This document shows positions 58,871 through 64,000 of a stretch of DNA of 64,000 bases, piece after piece. Source of the DNA: Paracentrotus lividus. Lineage: Eukaryota > Echinodermata > Echinoidea > Camarodonta > Echinidae. The position numbers were made by a program, and so were the translations under genes. The stretch's first letter is position 1; the number at the start of each line of letters is the position of its first letter. The notes under the pieces were generated by a model. The model saw only the letters and a list, made by a program, of their open reading frames with translations. It made no database searches and had not been told where the DNA came from. The stretch lies in NCBI GenBank assembly GCA_940671915.1, contig CALNVZ010003434.1, positions 12,982,645 to 13,046,644 on the forward strand. Reading direction: 5' to 3'.

Positions 58871-59199
58871 AGGACTGTAAGTTGTGGTTTCTTTCTTGAA
58901 ATTTGGTAGCTCTTTCCAGCCAAACTATCTACTTATAAATGATACACTTTGAAAATTGCCCGAACAAAACATTTTATAGAATATTGGATAAATTCTATGG
59001 ATAAAGCTGAGAGTATCTTTTATATCAAAAATATTGATTTAAGAATGATTGAGTGAGCACTCCCACTTTTGTAAAGGACATGAAAATTAGTTTTCTTCCT
59101 TGATATTTGTGACTTTTGTGAGAGCACTCCTCAACACCTGCCCAGAACTTCCATAATCAAATTTTGATTTAAAAAAAAAGAGATGAGATGACAGGAGCC

Positions 59200-59357
59200 G
59201 CAGAGCCGGTCAGCTCAGCTGGGGGTTGAGATGGGAATTAAACGTGTACAAAAACGCAAAAATTACCATCTATATCTACACTGTTCGTCACAAAGGTGGA
59301 ATATTTTTATTGGCTCCAGCGACATATCTATTATGAAAAGGCGCTTTATAAATTTAA

Positions 59358-59401
<44 letters not shown>
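59200..59401 (+). mobile_element. SINE-like sequence with (TTA)n tail
   Basis: Ends GGCGCTTTATAAATTTAAG then a (TTA)n run (59359-59401), the kind of 3' end seen on CR1/L2-mobilised SINEs. A tRNA-like A-box (GGTCAGCTCAGCTGGGGG) lies at about 59208-59225, but I cannot find a good B-box. Confidence 0.35.
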
Positions 59402-59402
<1 letters not shown>

Positions 59403-61650
59403 ATTATCTATTCTACTCTACGCTTTAATTTCTTGAATGTTTTTGTCACCGCTTTTCACCTCCTGAGAACCTGGCTATAATTGGACGTTCCCTCAACCCT
59501 ACCCGGGGATTTTTCTTACAAAAAATTGTCAACCCCCAAGATGGGTATTTAAAAAAAATATATTGGGGCCCCTTTTTTTTCTACGAGACCCACCAAGGCC
59601 CCCTCATTCCTACCCTAGGAAAGCACATCTGGAGTGAAGTGTTGTTGTTGTTCTTCAAGTTAAATCTAGTTTTATGGTTGCAGGTTCAAGGCTTTTCTCC
59701 AGGGGAGGGGTCAAAATTTACTTTGATTGGGGTTCAACATTTATTTTATTCATTTTTACACGATGGTAGTTTCTATCTTCATAAATATTTCATAGAAGCC
59801 CAGCCATACATAAATCAAAATAAAAAGATAATCGATAGTTACCATTCACAACCTTGTCATCAAGGCTAAACAAAAATTAGGGGAAAATGATAATAATTAA
59901 GGGTTTAAGGTTGTGTTTTTTTTTCTTTTTTTTCAGCATAAAGGTGGAATAAAATATTCAGAATTTTCACCAATCACACTTTTTACTTCAACCCCTTCCC
60001 TAGACAAGAGACCTAAGCCTGACACCATAAACGTAGATTTAACTTAAAGAACAGTAACAACAATACACCTCAGACGCGTTTCCTGTGGTTAGACTGGGGG
60101 GGGGGGGGGGGGGGGGCTTGAATCGGCTGGGTAAACAAAAAAGGGTCACAAAATGGGGAAAAGTGACAAAATGGGCATCATGGGGGTTGACAATACTTTT
60201 TTTTTAATAAACTCCCCGTGAAGGGTTGGAGGAATGTCTAATATATAGCCAGGGTCCCGAAAAGTAAAAGTAGGGACAAACATACTCAAGAAACTTTTAA
60301 AAAGATAATATATATATATAGGATTTTATTGTTCATCATCATCATACATAAAAAACCAAGGACAAACAGTCAGGGACCGATAATTGTCTTGGGTACATCA
60401 AATACAATAAATGAATACATAGGTGATATTATTGCACAAAAACAATTAACAACATAACAAAAACAGATTGCAAAAGACAATTAAACATAGAAGGTCAAGT
60501 CTACTTAGAAAAAAATAAAGAAATTCATATTAACACAACTAAATTTAAGGGCACAGTCATAAATAAAGTTAAAGTATACAAGAAAATGATACCGACGATC
60601 AAAAGTTTATATGTTAATGTCAGTAATAAGATAATTCAACAAAGAGCAATTAATACAAGAAAAAAAAATATATATCCCTGAGAGAGAAGGAGAGAAAAGG
60701 ACAGAAGAAGAAAGAGAAGAGAGGAATTAAAAAGGGCGAAAGTGAAGAGAGAGAGAGAGAGAGAAGAGAGAAGAGGAGAGAGAGAGAGAAGAATAAAGAG
60801 AGGGAAGTAAAGGTATACAAAGGACAGGGAATTAATCAGTACAAAAGTTAAAGAGAGTATTCTCAAGAACAACTAATACATTGTATGATGTACTATCAGT
60901 TGAAACCAGAAATCAAGATATCATTAAAATACACAGGTGTGAAACTATATACATTGTGAGAAAACCTTAGTAGAATTATTAAGGTTCAAAGTAAATCGAG
61001 AAAAGTGTAAACAAGTTTATGTAGATCCGAATCGAGGCTGTTACAGCGGAGCAAAATCATAAAATCAATATTCCACCTTTATGACGGACAGTGTATAATA
61101 AATCATCCACTTTTTTCGGCTCAGCCTCTCCTTTCCAAAAACGCTCCGTGACCCCGCGCAACTTAATTTGATGTTTTTTCAAATTGGGCTAACCTTCGTT
61201 TTATTGGTGTCTTAGTAATAGCAGCTAGAAACCTTTAATTCCATGAAAATTTTTATTTGGGGGTTATTTAGTGTATTATTTTTAGTGAAACATTTGGATA
61301 ATTGTCACCCTGTTAGGAAGACCAAATGAAGTAGAAAAAAAAAAAAAAAAAAAGGGGGGGGGGAAGAAAGGGAAGAAGCAAAGTAGAATAAGAGATGTGA
61401 AAAGGGGAAAGAACGAGGAAGGGAATTAGGCCAACGATCATTCGGGCCTCCTTTTCTTTCCCTTCGTGATAACCACTTTCATTGTTGATCGCTATAGAGC
61501 AGCGCTATTGTTCACGTTGGGGCATTTGAAAACAATATAACCCAACCTAAACCCTAAAACCCAAAGTAACCCCAACTTTTTATTTCTTTTTCTTTCCCCC
61601 ATCACTCAAAAACCCCAATCTATGCAGCAGAAAAAACATTGTGGCCGGGT

Positions 61651-61685
<35 letters not shown>

Positions 61686-61800
61686 GGGGGAGGAGGGGCC
61701 GGGAGGGGGGGCTACCAATCAAAATAAATTCGCAAAGACATCAGCTAGAGCCAATCCAGAGCCCTAATAATATTCGTGATTTTTATTTTTATTTTTAGGA
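59402..61800. other. Intergenic DNA between TLCD3 and gene 4
   Basis: Low-complexity sequence without a gene: G21 run (60096-60116), TA repeat near 60310, GA-rich tract (60655-60800) and G34 run (61651-61684, G-quadruplex-prone). The words TTCTTTAT/ATTGTTCATCATCATCAT near 60325 resemble a LINE 3' end but are too short to assign. Confidence 0.55.
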
Positions 61801-61859
61801 CACCGTAAGTATTTTACGGTTCATAGATTTGTTATCTCTACGCTACGCAAGTTATTTGG

Positions 61860-61907
61860 AAACGCTCAGTTGTAACGGAAATTATAACAATTTTTGCTTC
61901 TTCCAAG
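61860..61907 (+). other. Possible 5' non-coding exon of gene 4 (end only)
   Basis: TTCTTCCAAG followed by GTAAGACC makes a good donor at 61907/61908, the best candidate to join the acceptor at 63437. The transcription start is not visible and the left limit given is arbitrary. Confidence 0.35.
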
Positions 61908-62423
61908 GTAAGACCTAGCACATTTTTACATAGATTTAGTTTTTGAGAATGGTATAAATTGTTTATTTTGTAATACGATGTTAGACTAATGTATGTTTTA
62001 CCATGTCAAAGTTGCATTAATTTTCTATTCGGCGGGATTTATGTTTGCAGCATCTCATCTGTATCGGTTTACTAGACCCCCTGCAGCCCTAGACTTCGGC
62101 GTCCCTCGTCACTATGCACACGGTGCAGTGCGTTTGTGCGGCGCAAAGAGAGAGAAAGAAGTCAACGTGAAATCAAAGCGTTCACGTTGTCGTTAGAATC
62201 ACAAGTTCCAAAATCCATACATTTTGTGTTGAGCATTTTAAGTTGTACTGATCTCTTGAGAAAAATGCTTGAAAATGAAATGGACAGGTGTAGGGGTAGG
62301 AATTGTGATTTGCGTATTTGCCTTTATCTTGACTCTGGCTCTGCACGTTTGCACTTCAGTTCAAGTCAACCTAAGTTCAAACTCGAGTTAACTTCCAAAT
62401 CCAAGTTCTCTGACTCGATGGAA

Positions 62424-62985
62424 GGAAGTGCCTATGTCTGCGCACCTAATATTTTATCTTAATTTCAATACAGAGTAAAATATTATTTTAAGATTTATCA
62501 ATATTATTCCATTCTCGAATGATCAATGAAAGATAAAATGTCAAGAAATTATTTACAAGAACAAGGACTCAAATGTTTTGTTTCTTTTTACGCTTTTATG
62601 GCGAGGTTTTAATTTTTTTGTTGCAAAACTGGAAAAATGCCCACGTCTGCGCAGTAACTCATTTTGCATGCAATTCAAGAGCAGTTTTGGATGGAAGTGC
62701 CTAGACTTCTATGTCTGCGCACGTAATATTTGATCTCAATTTCAATACAGAGTAAAAAATTATTTTAAGATTTATCAATGTTATTCTTTACTCTTACATA
62801 CGATCAATGAAACAACAAATTTGAAGAAATTATTTACAAGAACAATGACTCATTTTTAAATTTTTTTTTAATGATTTAAAGATGAGGTTGTCATTTTTTG
62901 TTGCAAAACTGGAAAGCACCCACGTCTGTGCACTGCAATATTAAACTCATTCTGCACACAATTTAAGAGCAGTTTTGGGCTTGTC
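62424..62985 (+). repeat. Tandem duplication, about 285-bp unit, upstream of gene 4
   Basis: Two copies share GAAGTGCCTA..TGTCTGCGCAC, ATTTCAATACAGAGTAAAA, GAAATTATTTACAAGAACAA, TTGTTGCAAAACTGGAAA and TTAAGAGCAGTTTTGG, with moderate divergence. It would lie in gene 4 intron 1 if the 5' exon is right. Confidence 0.8.
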
Positions 62986-63531
62986 AATTTTTTAGTCATG
63001 GGAACTGCGCAGACTTTTGTATTCTTACCATACATACATGTATTGACATCATCCTATAAGTGTTCTCTCCCATCCACAGACTCGTGTCTCCTAAATCTAA
63101 CTAGATGCTGGGGTGTTAAATACATGTAAGTCATTGAGAGCAGATAGAAACTATCAATGATGGTTTGATGAATCTAATAGGATATTTTTTCATTTGGAAG
63201 GTTTTCAGTTTTTGACATAACTGACTTTTGACCTGCTCTCCAAATTGAGTAGATCTATTATAATTAATATTCCTTAAAATTAATATTTCAGACACATATT
63301 TACACACATTTAATTTAAAAGAAATTTATTGCTTCATTAATAGAAACCATGAAAATGCCAATTTATGTGTATGGATGGTAAGTATTAATATTTAAATGAC
63401 AATGAATGATGAATGAATATATCTCATTTTATTACAGGATATACAGGCTGAACATGTGACTGATGCTGAATTCACCATGAAGATAGTTTGAACAGTATTA
63501 TTTTGAAGTGGTGCTTGTCCTATCATCAATA

Positions 63532-64000
63532 ATGTCTTCACCTCCAAGAAAATCTGCCTTCAGGGCTCCACCAAGCAGAGTGACCAATGAGAGGAATTCT
63601 CCAGCATCACCAACGGAGAAGGCACCAAAGACTTCCAGTGCCAGTGGGGCACCTAGGAGAGTAGGTGGGAGCGGCAAGGGAACCCTTCAAACAGGAGAGG
63701 TCCTGAAGCGACGTCTTGAGCGATTAAAGCAAAACTCTAATTCTCAGAATGGTGCTAAGCCCCAGAGTGGATCCCGTGCTGTGCAGAGTCCCACAGTAGA
63801 GAAGGGAAGTAGAACTGGTGCCAATAGTAATAACAACAGGGTTAGCTCGCCACAATCTACACCTACCCCTGTGAACACCAGCACACCTTTGTTTGTGCGG
63901 AGAATGAGTGATAATGACCCAAGGCGGAACTTAATCAAAAGCAGTGTCTACAGTAAGCGAAAGGCTAGTTTGCCTGCACAATCCCCACGCTCATCATTCA
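63532..64000 (+). CDS. Unidentified basic Ser/Pro-rich protein, N-terminal part (open at right edge)
   Basis: From an acceptor TTTATTACAG (63437/63438), a 94-base leader with three tiny uORFs precedes the ATG at 63532. The frame is open for at least 156 codons. It reads MSSPPRKSAFRAPPSRVTNE, then Ser/Thr/Asn/Pro-rich sequence with basic patches (GEVLKRRLERLKQ, about residues 56-68; FVRRMSDNDPRRNLIKSSVY). Many S/TP sites and low complexity suggest a disordered, phosphorylated nuclear or cytoskeletal protein, but this is inference. I do not recognise the family; a better-conserved domain may start beyond the window. Confidence 0.75.
   Translation, partial: MSSPPRKSAFRAPPSRVTNERNSPASPTEKAPKTSSASGAPRRVGGSGKGTLQTGEVLKRRLERLKQNSNSQNGAKPQSGSRAVQSPTVEKGSRTGANSNNNRVSSPQSTPTPVNTSTPLFVRRMSDNDPRRNLIKSSVYSKRKASLPAQSPRSSF

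Noticed and set aside
61651..61684. G34 run as a telomere or functional G-quadruplex
   Set aside because: Pure homopolymer with no TTAGGG periodicity; length is probably unreliable and no function can be inferred.

Overview
The window is animal nuclear DNA, most likely from a marine deuterostome such as a sea urchin or related echinoderm. The reasons are intron-rich genes with GT/AG splicing, long AT-rich introns packed with short inverted-repeat transposons, dispersed palindromic words such as TACATGTA and GTAGGCCTAC, and protein matches to metazoan families. The species assignment is inference. Nothing prokaryotic is present: most long open frames are shadows of repeats or exons.

Four gene models can be supported. 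(1) On the minus strand from 31722 to beyond position 1 lies a Mondo-family gene (MLXIP/MLXIPL, MondoA/ChREBP). Eight coding exons join in phase, covering the conserved N-terminal glucose-sensing module and a long glutamine-rich exon that runs off the left edge. The bHLH-zipper is not in the window. (2) On the plus strand at 36512-40511 is a complete five-exon EMG1/NEP1 gene (239 aa), the 18S rRNA pseudouridine-N1 methyltransferase. (3) On the minus strand at 55616-46448 is a complete five-exon TLCD3 (FAM57) gene (288 aa), a TLC-domain membrane protein. (4) On the plus strand from 63532 to the right edge is the start of an unidentified basic, Ser/Pro-rich protein, probably with a 5' non-coding exon ending at 61907. 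Mondo and EMG1 are divergent, EMG1 and TLCD3 convergent, TLCD3 and gene 4 divergent. I see no functional link among them beyond being neighbours.

The rest is mainly mobile and repetitive DNA. Mondo intron 4 holds a 5.3 kb composite inverted repeat (4839-10100) whose two arms each carry the same CR1-like reverse-transcriptase fragment, with other elements nested inside. Mondo intron 2 holds several TIR elements and a minisatellite (19230-20095) carrying perfect direct repeats of AGGTCA spaced by 1 base (DR1). EMG1 intron 1 holds a TTAA-flanked element, and the EMG1-TLCD3 interval holds a 30-bp minisatellite.

The strangest region is in TLCD3 intron 3. A 5'-truncated Tx1/L1-like LINE lies between two roughly 265-bp direct copies. 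Its reverse transcriptase is split, inside the first catalytic motif, by about 1.9 kb of almost G-free sequence (9 G in about 1850 bases, 6 of them in CpG). A long-read or gap-filling artefact is the leading explanation, but it deserves a direct check.
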